A DNA stretch of 64,000 nt, taken from contig NC_059545.1 of assembly GCF_905220415.1 (NCBI RefSeq), forward strand, positions 5,032,001 to 5,096,000, read 5' to 3'. Shown here in pieces: positions 27,001-35,960 of the stretch. The DNA comes from Colias croceus (lineage: Eukaryota > Arthropoda > Insecta > Lepidoptera > Pieridae). Both the position numbers and the translations under genes were made by a program. The stretch's first letter is position 1. Each line of letters starts with the position of its first letter. Below the pieces are notes generated by a model that did not search any database, had not been told where the DNA came from, and was given only the letters and a program-made list of their open reading frames with translations.

Positions 27001-30000
27001 ACCGAGCGAGCGTTGGACATAATTCTATTTATTATATACTTTAGACATTTATAAACAACTAGCGGTCCGCCCCGGCTTCGCCCGTGGTACATATTTCGCA
27101 ATAAAAAGTAGCCTATGTCCTTTCTCGGGTATCAAAATATCTCCATGCCAAATTTCATGCAAATTGGTTCAGTAGTTTAGGCGTGATTGAGTAACAGACA
27201 GACAGACAGACAGAGTTACTTTCGCATTTATAATATTAGTATGGATGTAACAGTAGAATAATTATTGTATGTTGACTATGCAAATAGAGACTGTGTAGTC
27301 TTTTTTGAATACTTAATTGTGTAAAACAATTTTCTATGCTTAAGCGAAAGCTTTTCAGACACAGAAGGTACCCATTTTTATTTTATCAGGTTTAAGATAA
27401 TGAGCGAATTCATTTATATTCAACTAGCAATTCGGTGTATTGTTAGGAACCTATATCATCTCCAGAAACATGGGCTTTCCAAAACGTACAAATGTCACAC
27501 CGCACACGATAAAATCATAATTCAGATGTAAAATCATTACTCGTATTATACATAATTTTAGTTCGAAACGACTACACTGATTATACTTTCGAACATGAAT
27601 ATCGAGATTTGGAAATAACAATTAATAAATAATAATTTTTGCGCGCGATAAATAAAGCTCTAGGCTTACACTGAAGGTATTATAAATATTACAAAGAGTC
27701 ATGCAATAAATCGTATGTTAGCTACAACTGAGTAACCAAGAACATTGTAACAATACACAGTGGCGTAGCTATCATATGGCCAGGTGGTGCAGTGCACCAG
27801 GGCCCCGGAGCTCAGGGGGCCCTCAAACCTCAGCTTTCAAAAAAAAAATTTTTCTAATAAAAAAAAAACAATTCATACGGATGATGATTGGTATTTGTGT
27901 ATTTGAATAGTTACGGAAGGATTGTCGATAGCTTTATCGATAGGTCGACAGATGATTATGGTTGGATGGATATATCTATAGATGGATATATATGGATAAT
28001 AATATTCGCCAGCTTTGCAAAGAAATTTTAACAAAATTTGGCGTGCTCGAATGTGACCTAACGGAAGTGTATACAGCGATGCTACTGTTTCATACAATTC
28101 CTGTTACTTCCGCGGCAGCAGAAAGATCTTTCAGTAAACTGAAGATTATTAAAAATTATTAACCGACTTCAAAAAAAAGGAGGAGGTTATCAATTCGGCC
28201 GGTATATATTTTTTTTTTTTTTATGTATGTACACCGATTACTCCGAGGTTTCTGAACCGATTTACGTGATTCTTTTTTTGTTCGATGCGGGATGGTGTCG
28301 AATTGGTCCCATAAAAATTTTATTCGGATAGGCCCAGTAGTTTTTATTTTATGAGCATTTTTGTCTGTAGGTATTTGTAAATTTTGCAAGTGCAAGTTTG
28401 AAGTCGGTTGTTTTTAACGCAGTTATCACTTGTTTAAGAAACAGCATTCGACAAGATCGCCTCCGACATTTATCGTTAATTGCAATAGAAAATGAGGCGG
28501 CATCAAACTTGGATTTGAGTGAAATTATAGACGAATTCGCAAAAATTGAAATTATAGGGGAATTCTGTTGAAAATCGTTTTTTTCATTAATTAATCTCAT
28601 CTGTACAATAAATATTCTATATTGTCATGTGCGTCGTTGTTTATTTATTCCCCTTTTCTTCTATTAAACACATGGAGATTCTAATAGAGACGACGTATGG
28701 ATTTAGCCTACTAGGGATAATATTCTATATTGTCATGTGCGTCGTTGTTTATTTATTCCCTTTTTCTTCTATTAAACACATGGAGATTCTAATAGAGACG
28801 ACGTATGGATTTAGCCTAGTTACTAGGGATAAGTTCACTTACCTACTGTTTTCTATTCTTATTCTTATCAATAATTTTGAAGGCAAATATAAGTTCAAAC
28901 TACGCGGAAAGAGGGGAGGAGGGCCCGATTCTTTCCCTATGCACCAGGGCCCTAGTCCCCTTAGCTACGCCACTGACAATACATTTAGGAAATACGGTTG
29001 CTTTACGTGTAAATAAAAAGCATTGGCAATACTAAAATCCGATAAGCATGAAGTTCAAGTCGGTCGAGTTTTCATTCGGGCGAATAGTTCACTGCAAATA
29101 TTGGTTCATTCTATCGACGTTTGGACAGGGGGTTTAGTTCGAACATGCAATCTCAGTCTTACAAATATATCGATTGCAAAAAATACGTGCTCTCTCGCCT
29201 CGCAGTTTCTATTTGCGAAATTCAATATTATTTTGTTTGGACTGCAATACGGTTAACGAGGTTTTGTTAGCTGTAAGGAGGGTGCCGAATATGATTGCAA
29301 ATAGCTAATAACTCTTTTGAAGTAAGTCGTTTTTTTATTTTTCCCCTCTTCATTGTGGGTATACTAATCTGCATCAATAATTCAATCTTTAATCTCATGA
29401 AATCTTTTATTAGTAATTTGTCTGAATACAGATTTTTATGACATAAAATTAAGTAACGGCTTTTACACATTAGTTTATTTTACACAATATAAGAACCCAT
29501 CTTGTGTGTAAATCCATTTTCTTCAATTACGAATTCAACATTAAAAGAACATCACTGTATTATTAAGAAATATGTACTTAGTACTGCGAGCGAATTTTTC
29601 TTTTGCTTATTTAACAAAATTGTAATAACAAAATGTACCTGTGAATAAGTGGGAGATTCGGGATCCACGTCCACAGTAGATATGTAGTCTTGTTTAGTTT
29701 TATCTGGCTGCACACAGATCACGTACAGAAGGTCTTCTCTAGGGCCATTGTGAAATGCATCTAATGGCGTCGCGTACCCGGGACCCTTGCCTGTGGGATA
29801 ATCTTTTATGTACACGTGATTATTATATGAGAAGTTAATGTTGGGTAAGGTACTGTTGCGGTTGTAAAGTATCAGAATGTACTAGAACTTCTGCTGAACC
29901 ACACAATCAACCATACAGAATTAGATACGTATTAAAATATACGTGAGTTGATCACTACGTGTACTAGGCTATTAATAGTATTATAATTATTATCTGTGCT

Positions 30001-31480
30001 CCGTGCATATTTTCTATTTTCAATGGTTATACTTTTATAACTATTATTATTTGTACAATGCAAAATTGAAGGTTTTAATTTGAACTTCATTATTTATTTA
30101 TTTTTAACCGACTTCAAAAAAAGGAAAAGGTTTGTTCAAGGTCAAGTGCAAGTTTGAAGTCGGTTGTTTTTAACGCAGTTATATAGACTTGTTTATAATA
30201 TTGAGCTGGGTTAGGGTAAAGAGATTTGTTTTATACTACCTACACTGTACCGCCTGAAAATGAAACGTCATTTGATGATCAGTATAAAAACTACTAAAGG
30301 TACTTATACATTCTCAAAAGTAACGCGGAGTAATTCTGTCTTGAAGAATGTTTGAAAAATTAGGGTGCTGTCAAAAACGCGCTTGGAAGTAAGCTGATAC
30401 GGGACTCAACAGAAATATAAATGAATCCGCCACTCAATCACATTCCCTTAGCTGTAATATAATAATAAGGCTCCCATGATTTATACTAGCAATGAATTAT
30501 ATAGGTTTATGACTAATGAGATTATTATTTTAATCTAGCACTCAATCACTCTGTATTCAATATTCACAACTTGATAATTACACGCTAACTAGATGCAAAC
30601 ATATTAATGTTATTACGTCGTATAAAAAATGTTGTTGTTACATTTAGTGTAAATGTAGAAAAGTACTTAAATGTTAAATTCTTAAAGTGCATGTCAAGCA
30701 AGATGTCTGCTTTAATATTTATTAAGCAGAAATATTACTTACTTTTATATTTTAATACTAACTAATAGATGATTCCTTGAATACTACGTTACTTCTTTAT
30801 AGGCATCAACCTTAAGAACTATGAGATCTTGTCTCCAATCTTCGAACAGATCTAATAAAACAAATAACAATGTCTGACAGGCGACCGAAATCTGAAAATA
30901 AATGCGCTTATCCCGTTATACAATAAAGGTATAAACTTGCCATTTCTTATTTATTTTATTTGTCGTTAAACGTAGGTAACGTACGGTGTCGGTAGGGGCA
31001 TCATAAAATGGGTTTTTCCACAAAGAAAATGACATTTGTCATTTTCCTCGGCCGAGTTATGTGCCTGACCGAGTTGCCTCGCGAGGCTGCTCTCTCTGTG
31101 CAGACCCGTCCGCCTAATGAAGAAGCCAGAATGTTTGCCAAAAATTTACACCCGATAAATTTAAAAAGAGAAATTAAAGCTAAGACCTTTTATACATTAT
31201 TAAAATTTACATCAAAAATACAAAATAATGAATTTTGAGGTTATCAAACTAAAAATAAACAGAGCGAATGCTAAAATTATTCAATTACTAACATGGAGGG
31301 AGCGTCCCTCGCTTCTGTAATCGCGTCAGGTAATGCCTGCATATAAATTACTCCTTTGTGTTGTGTAATCTCATCAGTCGGCTATTGTTTGTTTATCATA
31401 CGAATATGCATCCTTAACTTAACACGCATCGTAATTTTGTTACCGCCACAATCACGCGCCTTTAAATTACGAATGTCCAT
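20989..31480 (-). CDS. SELENBP1: Selenium-binding protein / methanethiol oxidase (SELENBP1 family), whole coding gene
   Basis: Coding exons on the minus strand: 31480-31444, 29790-29639, 26505-26320, 24598-24439, 24198-24087, 23932-23735, 23648-23551, 23455-23280, 22722-22573, 21541-21423, 21037-20989; total 1437 nt, 478 residues plus TAA. All introns are GT-AG and all phases agree. Diagnostic motifs in order are KGPGYATPLDA near residue 14, DELHHSGWNVCSSCF (75-89), HCLATGEVMISTMGD, GYDFWYQPYHDVMIATEWG, RFLHNPKAAEGFVGCAV, GDILLSLDDKYLYLSCWLHG and a C-terminal YPGGDCTSDIW. Family members are about 470 residues, so this is complete. The family oxidises methanethiol to hydrogen sulfide, hydrogen peroxide and formaldehyde and is copper-dependent in characterised members; the enzyme is cytosolic. 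CSSC contains the cysteine position linked to selenium binding in the human protein. Substrate is inferred from family only. Confidence 0.93.
21423..21541 (-). CDS. SELENBP1: SELENBP1-like exon 10
   Basis: Acceptor GACCAG|GGC, donor ATAAG|GTATGA. Encodes GGWIVKINIDRENGGMKLDE and the conserved end GPVLPHEIR. Confidence 0.95.
22573..22722 (-). CDS. SELENBP1: SELENBP1-like exon 9
   Basis: Acceptor TATCTAG|GAG, donor GAG|GTATGT, exactly 50 codons in phase 0. Encodes the region around GSPQMLQLSLDGKRLYVSSS and PWDKQFYP of the family. Confidence 0.95.
23280..23455 (-). CDS. SELENBP1: SELENBP1-like exon 8
   Basis: Acceptor TTGATAG|GT, donor AAG|GTATTT. Encodes GDILLSLDDKYLYLSCWLHG, then DVRQYDVSDTKNPKLTGQVF and ends DDKELK. 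This is the best-conserved part of the propeller-like fold. Confidence 0.95.
23551..23648 (-). CDS. SELENBP1: SELENBP1-like exon 7
   Basis: Acceptor ATTTCAG|A, donor AATG|GTAAGA. Encodes the segment from FYKNDTGLWSAEKVIDVPPK to ESKIN, matching the family's strand before the DILLSLDD motif. Confidence 0.92.
23735..23932 (-). CDS. SELENBP1: SELENBP1-like exon 6
   Basis: Acceptor TTCTCCAG|A, donor TACAG|GTAAGA. Sixty-five whole codons from GFHPDDLSNPERYG to the conserved RFLHNPKAAEGFVGCAVQG. It has no internal ATG, so it does not stand out as an open frame by itself. Confidence 0.93.
24087..24198 (-). CDS. SELENBP1: SELENBP1-like exon 5
   Basis: Acceptor TTTTTAG|GT, donor AAATC|GTACGA. Encodes the stretch from SWAKGEKKAKF through GYDFWYQPYHDVMIATEWG to KHFK, a hallmark segment of the family. 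The split Ser codon joins exon 6 to give KSGFHPDD. Confidence 0.93.
24439..24598 (-). CDS. SELENBP1: SELENBP1-like exon 4
   Basis: Acceptor TTACCAG|GTA, donor ACAG|GTACAG. Encodes residues 126-178 with SVHCLATGEVMISTMGD and GKGDFVLID. The exon follows exon 3 in phase 0 and ends one base into a Gly codon. Confidence 0.95.
24599..26319. other. Intron 3 of the SELENBP1-like gene, no other feature
   Basis: AT-rich intron sequence bounded by GTGAGT and an AG acceptor. The open frames inside it (for example near 25934-26177, both strands) overlap on opposite strands and have no motifs. Confidence 0.6.
26320..26505 (-). CDS. SELENBP1: SELENBP1-like exon 3 with the CSSC motif
   Basis: Acceptor CTACAG|GTA, donor AAG|GTGAGT, 62 codons in phase 0. 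Encodes residues 64-125, including DELHHSGWNVCSSCF and the conserved stretch ending KPELHK. The Cys at about residue 85 corresponds to the family's selenium-associated cysteine. Confidence 0.95.
27058..27246 (+). repeat. Dispersed repeat, GTCCGCCCCGGC family, copy in intron 2
   Basis: Starts ACTAGCGGTCCGCCCCGGC and proceeds through GTAGCCTATGTCC and GGTTCAGTAGTTTAGGCGTG to a CAGA microsatellite. It ends TAATATTAGTATGGAT. Near-identical copies lie at 45037-45231 (opposite strand) and 55031-55391 (interrupted), and a diverged one at 39086-39255. Their high similarity suggests recent spread. Class not assigned. Confidence 0.85.
27962..28160 (+). pseudogene. hAT transposase fragment, first part of the dimerisation domain
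   Basis: The frame reads from about NIRQLCKEILTKFGVLE to the diagnostic FHTIPVTSAAAERSFSKLK and IIKNY. The AERSFSKLK block marks the C-terminal dimerisation domain of hAT transposases of the zinc-finger MYM-associated type. The frame stops where a foreign repeat begins at 28161, and the remainder of the domain continues at 28434. Nothing of the catalytic domain is present. Confidence 0.85.
28161..28432 (+). repeat. Nested repeat with AACCGACTTC / GAAGTCGGTT ends splitting the hAT frame
   Basis: Begins AACCGACTTCAAA and has the inverted match TTTGAAGTCGGTT near 28395-28409, followed by GTTTTTAACGCAGTTAT. It lies exactly between the IKNY codons and the LRNS codons of the hAT transposase frame, so it inserted after the hAT element. 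A 67-bp derivative with the same two ends is at 30116-30182. Non-autonomous, class not assigned. Confidence 0.75.
28434..28570 (+). pseudogene. hAT transposase fragment, C-terminal end
   Basis: Continues the interrupted frame with LRNSIRQDRLRHLSLIAIEN, then EIIDEFAKIEIIGEFC and TGA at 28568-28570. IRQDRLRHLSLIAIENE is the expected C-terminal segment after the AERSFSKLK motif. No ATG begins it, because it is the second half of a split coding region. Confidence 0.8.
28611..28826 (+). repeat. 108-bp tandem duplication inside the hAT element
   Basis: Two copies begin AATATTCTATATTGTCATG at 28611 and 28719 and are almost identical, apart from one C/T change and a short insertion near the end of copy two. 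Only the hAT element contains this sequence, so the duplication arose in the transposon after or during degeneration. Confidence 0.85.
29639..29790 (-). CDS. SELENBP1: SELENBP1-like exon 2
   Basis: Acceptor CCCACAG|GC and donor CACAG|GTACAT. Encodes residues 14-63, KGPGYATPLDAFHNGPRED through to DPESPTYSQ, the conserved N-terminal strand of the family. Begins in phase 1 and ends in phase 0. Confidence 0.95.
30116..30182 (+). repeat. Short derivative of the AACCGACTTC repeat in intron 1
   Basis: Has AACCGACTTCAAAAA at its start and AAGTGCAAGTTTGAAGTCGG then GTTTTTAACGCAGTTAT at its end, both matching the 28161-28432 copy. About 200 bases of the interior are missing. Confidence 0.7.
31444..31480 (-). 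CDS. SELENBP1: SELENBP1-like exon 1 (start codon exon)
   Basis: Encodes the first 12 residues, MDIRNLKARDCG, plus one base of the next codon, which becomes Gly after splicing to exon 2. The junction then reads DCGGKGPGYATP, matching the family's Cys-Gly-x-x-Gly-Pro-Gly-Tyr start. The donor is G|GTAACA, weaker than the others. This is the least certain exon because it is short and was found by matching phase and motif; further untranslated exons may exist upstream. Confidence 0.65.
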
Positions 31481-33333
31481 ATGAGTTTGCGTTTTACGGA
31501 CATTAATTAATGCTTTTGCGAAGGTCGTTTAACATCTATAGTTCTCATAGACTTGTGTTGATTTTGTACTATGCACAGTTTAATTTAATCTCTATTATTT
31601 ATTAGATAATAACACCTAAAATCAGAACGTCTGTCTTATCCCACATTTTACGACTCTCTTGACGACATACTGGAAGATTTTCTTAAAATATTGTCTACAA
31701 AAAGTAGGTTATAACTATAAAGTTAAGTTGTAAAAAATATAGGATAAAAGGGCCTTAACAAATTACAATATAAAACATCACGATCGTTATTGGTTTATTA
31801 TATCAGGAAAGCTTTTTTATCTTGAAAAACATGATCCTTAAGGTTTTTATAACCATTTCTTTATTCACGGTAATAATATAATAAATTACAGAGTTGTTGC
31901 ATAAATACAAAATTTAAATATTGTTAGAATTGATTACAGGCAAGTAGAGAAGATACGCCATAATGAAAACAGGGTAAATTAACTTCATCTTTTGCGTTAT
32001 CGTAGGAACGTGATTCGTTACAATAGATAATAATAAATAAAGTAAAAATAATTATTTTAGTTTTATTTAAAGGTTATCTATTCTGTTTTGATGAAACAGT
32101 TGATAAGTTCCTTTTAGTATGTAATAAATATATTAAAAAGCGCTTACTCACCCCTTTTCTCATAATTAATTATGAATACAATGTTTTTAAATGTAATCTG
32201 TTTGTTGAACAGTGTTTTTAAAATATATCATACCAGTTTTCTATACTTTTCCTGGCATAAACAAAATTAAAAAAGAAAAATATTTAATTGTAAAAAATGA
32301 ATTAGACAAAACATATTATTTAATGAATGAATCATCAGTTAATGAATGGCACATGAAAACATTAAAGTAAATTTCGCAGTGTAACTTATAAAAGCAAATA
32401 TGTGCTCAATTATGGTTAATGAGGTGAACACGAATATAAAATTATTTTAATATTTATGAATACTGTTTTCAATTCGAGTATTCAAATAAATTAAGGTTAT
32501 TGTATGTTAATAGATTTATTCTATAAGAATACTTCAGTTTAATGGTCTATTTTTATTCCACTCATAATAGCGCTATTATATACCTACTACACACATACAA
32601 TTCAAATTTTGGCTGTGACATATACATATACCATAGCAAGTAAAATAAATAAAACAATATGAATACTTGGTGCTTTACCACTTATGTATGTTTTATCTTC
32701 TAAAAATAATTCAGTTCAGTTTTATCTGTAGTTAGCTGAATGCACGTAGCATACATGATTTCATTTTTTATGATGCATTTTATTATAAGAGAAGAAGCTG
32801 CAAAATATACTAATAGACAAAAGTAATTACGAAAACAGTGGAAAAATAACAAATAATAATTAGGCCTCATCATAACTGCGATTATTGATTTTCACACAAA
32901 ATAACCACATACTTTTTCAAACAGTGTCATTTGTATACATTTATCTTTTTATCCGTATTTTTAAAAATCAAAATTTTTCATGAAATTCAATAATATATCC
33001 GCTCTATGAATAATCCTATTCCTCATCCATATTAAAAGTTAAGTACACATTTCATTATCCCCAAAGATATTTCTTTTCAATTGACAAGCTTGGGTCATTT
33101 TTTATTAAGAACCCATCAGGTAGCGGTATATAAAAGCGTCTTTATATCTTTGATAGAAGTTCCTGATAGCTTTTCAAGTAGGTTACCGCCTCTGAAAAAA
33201 CCTATTGAGAAAGAATGTCAACAAAGATTTCTTTGGTACTGTTTTCTTAGGTTTTTAATGAATATGGTCGGAACGAAATAATATATTTTGAAGGCTTACA
33301 GCATTTATATTTATAAATGATTGCAAATATACA
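31481..33333. other. Sequence upstream of the SELENBP1-like gene
   Basis: Expected to hold the promoter and 5' UTR of the minus-strand SELENBP1-like gene just above 31480, but I see no decisive TATA or initiator. The remainder is AT-rich. A short motif-free frame at 33081-33281 overlaps a possible opposite-strand terminal exon that I could not support. Confidence 0.4.
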
Positions 33334-33530
33334 CATCTATACTAATTACTAATATTGTAAAGCTGAAGAGTTTGTTTGAACGCGCTAATCTCATCAACTA
33401 CTGGTCCAATTTGAAAAATTCTTTCGGTGTTAGATAGCCCATTTATCGAGGTAGGCTATAGGTTATATATCATCACGCTAGGACCAACAGGAGCGGAGCA
33501 ATGCGGGTGAAACCGCGCGGAGCAGCTAGT
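33334..33530 (+). repeat. Dispersed repeat, second copy of the family at 3867-4052
   Basis: Starts CATCTATACTAATTACTAAT and contains GTTTGAACGCGCTAATCTC, CTACTGGTCCAATTTG and TTCTTTCGGTGTTAG. It ends ACCGCGCGGAGCAGCTAGT at 33530. It aligns in reverse with 3867-4052. Confidence 0.7.
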
Positions 33531-34723
33531 ATTTAATAAACATCACCTGTTTTAGAATTACAAAAACCTTTACAACCGATGAGCATAGAAATATTTATAA
33601 AATACTTAATTTGAACGAAATATAAACTTTATAGACTTAGAAATAATAAAAAGGGGTGTAGCTGTAAATATTATTCTGAATAATTCAGCGAAAGAAAACA
33701 ATGCGAGCAATATACGAAGAATACACATAGCAAACCAATGTAAAGTTTATCTATTTTTAACAAACATAATATTGTTATCATATGTTTATTTAAATTGGTT
33801 TAAAGTACTGATAAATTCGATACAACTCGTCTCGTGACAAGTCAAACAAACGCTGATATATCGATAAAATAATTCAATTCTGCTCACATGTAGGTAATGG
33901 ACCTAAATAGTAAATGTTTTTGTTATTAATATAATTATAGTGATATATTTATGTTTATCTCCGGAGCCCAGACAGGAATTCAAAATATTTTCGTATTTCA
34001 AAAATTGCTTACATGACCATGTTACACAAACCGGTCCTTATTTACTATGACTGAAGTAACCTAATAATTGACTAAATAAACACTACATTCTGGTTACAAA
34101 ATTTCAGTTTCATTTCTGCTAAAATAGAGTTATTTTTCAAAATGACATTTATTTTAAAAATATCTCAACTCCATAATATCAAGGTCGCATAACAGATAAA
34201 ACTGGTTGAGCTCTAATGAAGCGTATTGTTTACTAACAAGAAAACTAATTTTAAACGCATATAAAACCGCGCAGACGAATTATCTCCATACCTCTTTAGA
34301 ACTACGGCTTAAACATTACAATAGTTAATACTTTATATTATTTACTTACAGCAAGACATTTTATATCCAATATTTTGTCACTCACGAGTAAATAACTGAC
34401 AGATAAATAACCGGTCGAATGATCACTGACATACACGACGCTCAAAGATTACGGTAAACGATCTTTCTATAGCCGTCTCTTTCTTACACACTACATACAT
34501 TTGTATGTTAATGCCTGAGTAATTAGGTGCAAAACACTCGAATTTTACGGCCCAAACATTTGCTACAGTGTTATTTTAATTCCATTAATGAATATGTGAT
34601 TTCATCATGGGAAATATAGTAAATTGTATGTCTTACAACGCAATTTTTTTTATTTATAGTAAGTATTTTGTTTAATCATTAATGTATAAAGTGTGGACTG
34701 TTTTAAAACCAGTAGGTAGATTT
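33531..34723. other. AT-rich intergenic DNA, nothing identified
   Basis: No gene or clear repeat seen. Confidence 0.5.
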
Positions 34724-34727
34724 TTAA

Positions 34728-34804
34728 CCCATTGAGCCCCGAGCGGCCCGATCGGTGCACGACACAATAGATTTTCTATTGTGTCTGTGATTCCGGGGCC
34801 TGAG
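34728..34804. mobile_element. Short piggyBac-type MITE
   Basis: A 77-bp palindromic element beginning CCCATTGAGCCCCG and ending CGGGGCCTGAG, with a central palindrome around CACAATAGATTTTCTATTGTG. The left flank is TTAA (34724-34727) and the right flank is TTAG, a possible mutated TTAA. The reverse-oriented relative at 48388-48463 is flanked by TTAA on its CCC side. TTAA plus a CCC terminus points to the piggyBac superfamily. Confidence 0.65.
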
Positions 34805-34973
34805 TTAGCTACAGTGTCAAGTGCTGTATTAAAAAACTAGTGCTTTTTTAGTTAGACGCTAACAAATCTAACAATAATAAAAATAATCTTCCAAATAATC
34901 GAAAGCAATAAAAGTACTTTTGAAATGATAAGTTAAACGTGAGTATAGCTTGACAATACGAAACAAATTGTCT

Positions 34974-35141
34974 TTATGCCTTACCCAGATACGTGAGCAA
35001 AGACATCATTCGATGCAACATTCCCTCGCTAAAACCAGTGAAGGCGAAGATACTTTTCAGCAAAATTGTAGCTACTGAAATAAGACAGAGATATGCTACG
35101 TACGTGCTTTGCCTGCAAATCGCGTATTCACTTGCCGTCAT
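34974..35141 (-). CDS. Possible 55-residue hydrophobic protein or isolated exon
   Basis: The frame runs from ATG at 35141 to TAA at 34974. Residues about 13-34 (TYVAYLCLISVATILLKSIF) form a likely membrane helix, followed by TGFSEGMLHRMMSLLTYLG. An AG|G acceptor-like site is at about 35110 and a consensus donor G|GTAAGG lies at the end (about 34980). The piece could therefore instead be an internal exon of a membrane protein whose other exons I cannot find. Composition is more codon-like than its surroundings. The family is not recognised, and chance remains possible. Confidence 0.3.
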   Translation of the reverse strand: MTASEYAICRQSTYVAYLCLISVATILLKSIFAFTGFSEGMLHRMMSLLTYLGKA

Positions 35142-35251
35142 AGTCTTTGAAAGATTAACTGTTTCAAACTAAAGTTTATTGTCACAATTTGTATCGTTCT
35201 TTAATATTAATTAAATATAAAGTTATTTATACATTTAAAAGCTAACACAAT

Positions 35252-35746
35252 TCATCGCTTACGCGACATAAAACTTCTACGCGCAGACTTGCGTCTGTGT
35301 GAGTGATTGTCTTGCATTATTCTCCGCAAACTAGAATGTTGATGAAACTCGTGACGTATAGAAATTTGTCTGCTTATATTTTTAAACAGAATTTGCCACA
35401 GCGCTTTGTCCTTATTTTTCCACAATAAATCTGCAGTCTTCTCCTTAATCCTACGCATATTTTCCTCCAGTCTCCTAGCTTTTATTTCCATTTGTATGAG
35501 CGAACGGGTCGTATTTGTCAAAAGGCGGTACAGGTATTCTTTTCTCCTCGTTTTCCTCGGTTCCGAGACGGTCGCATTTATCATGGACTCGTATTGAATG
35601 GAGTCTGGCTCTTGAGTTTCGTTTGTAATCCGCGATTGTTCGGTTTTGATACGGAGCAAAATACCGGCGAGGACAATTACGAATGCAAAACTTAAGAGCA
35701 TGAAAAGTTTGGCGTGGTTGTAGAGGGGTTTCGAAATAAAATTCAT
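35252..35746 (-). CDS. Unrecognised single-exon type II membrane protein, 164 residues
   Basis: I do not recognise a family. A short N-terminal region is followed by one hydrophobic segment (about 13-33, KLFMLLSFAFVIVLAGILLR), which would act as a signal anchor. The remainder is hydrophilic and would face the lumen or outside. It has potential N-glycosylation sites at about residues 42, 57, 78 and 123. Residues 64-105 are Lys/Arg/Glu-rich and predicted helical, possibly coiled coil, and the end is strongly basic (RRKSARRSFMSRKR). The ATG lies just inside a CpG-rich block (35790-35960) that looks like a promoter. A polyadenylation-like ATTAAA occurs about 45 bases after the stop. The open length is much greater than the local background of random frames, supporting a real gene. 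Confidence 0.55.
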   Translation of the reverse strand: MNFISKPLYNHAKLFMLLSFAFVIVLAGILLRIKTEQSRITNETQEPDSIQYESMINATVSEPRKTRRKEYLYRLLTNTTRSLIQMEIKARRLEENMRRIKEKTADLLWKNKDKALWQILFKNISRQISIRHEFHQHSSLRRIMQDNHSHRRKSARRSFMSRKR

Positions 35747-35789
35747 GACAGCGCAGTTTGCTACATATTACGTGGTGAGATGTTTGTTT

Positions 35790-35960
35790 GTTTGTTAAAT
35801 GGATCGTGTCAGCAACAAGTCACGTGTTCGCGAGGCGGAACGCATGAGGCGCCCTCTCGCGTCGTCAGCAAAAACGGTACTGAGTTGAGGGAAAACACGC
35901 CGGCCGGTGCGACGCGCCCTGCGAGTTTCCCGATGACTTTTCAACTGAGATGCGCGAAAA
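35790..35960 (-). promoter_or_regulatory. CpG-rich promoter-like block with E-box
   Basis: This stretch is sharply richer in G+C and CG than the AT-rich surroundings. It contains a perfect CACGTG E-box at 35821-35826 and CGCG, CGGCCGG runs. It sits directly upstream of the minus-strand ORF ending at 35252, so it may be that gene's promoter. A frame read through it on either strand shows no protein motif. Confidence 0.45.

Larger units (their letters stand above)
27758..28975 (+). mobile_element. hAT-type DNA transposon, degraded, in intron 2 of the SELENBP1-like gene
   Basis: The ends CAGTGGCGTAGCTA (27758-27771) and its reverse complement (28962-28975) are flanked on both sides by ACAATACA (27750-27757 and 28976-28983), the 8-bp duplication expected for hAT elements. 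The interior keeps only the C-terminal dimerisation region of the transposase, in two pieces separated by another repeat (28161-28432). It also has a 108-bp tandem duplication at 28611-28826. Both ends carry GCACCAGGGCCC. The element cannot encode a full transposase. Confidence 0.9.

Noticed and set aside
28627..29016. Plus-strand 129-codon frame with an internal repeat
   Set aside because: The repeated protein segment is the 108-bp tandem duplication inside the hAT element; there is no protein family behind it.
33081..33281. Possible terminal exon on the minus strand reading GGNLLEKLSGTSIKD with a nearby AATAAA
   Set aside because: No neighbouring exons or family match; the acceptor and tail signals are common in AT-rich DNA.
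34974..35141. ABC transporter (ABCC) exon identity for the hydrophobic ORF
   Set aside because: A faint resemblance around LHRMM after a membrane helix was the only hint. No ATP-binding or other transporter exon is found nearby.
35391..35425. Similarity of KNKDKALWQ in the 164-residue ORF to KNKNKALWQ in the LINE at 58430
   Set aside because: The match is about 9 residues and 25 bases, with no extension on either side. A shared origin is possible but not supportable.
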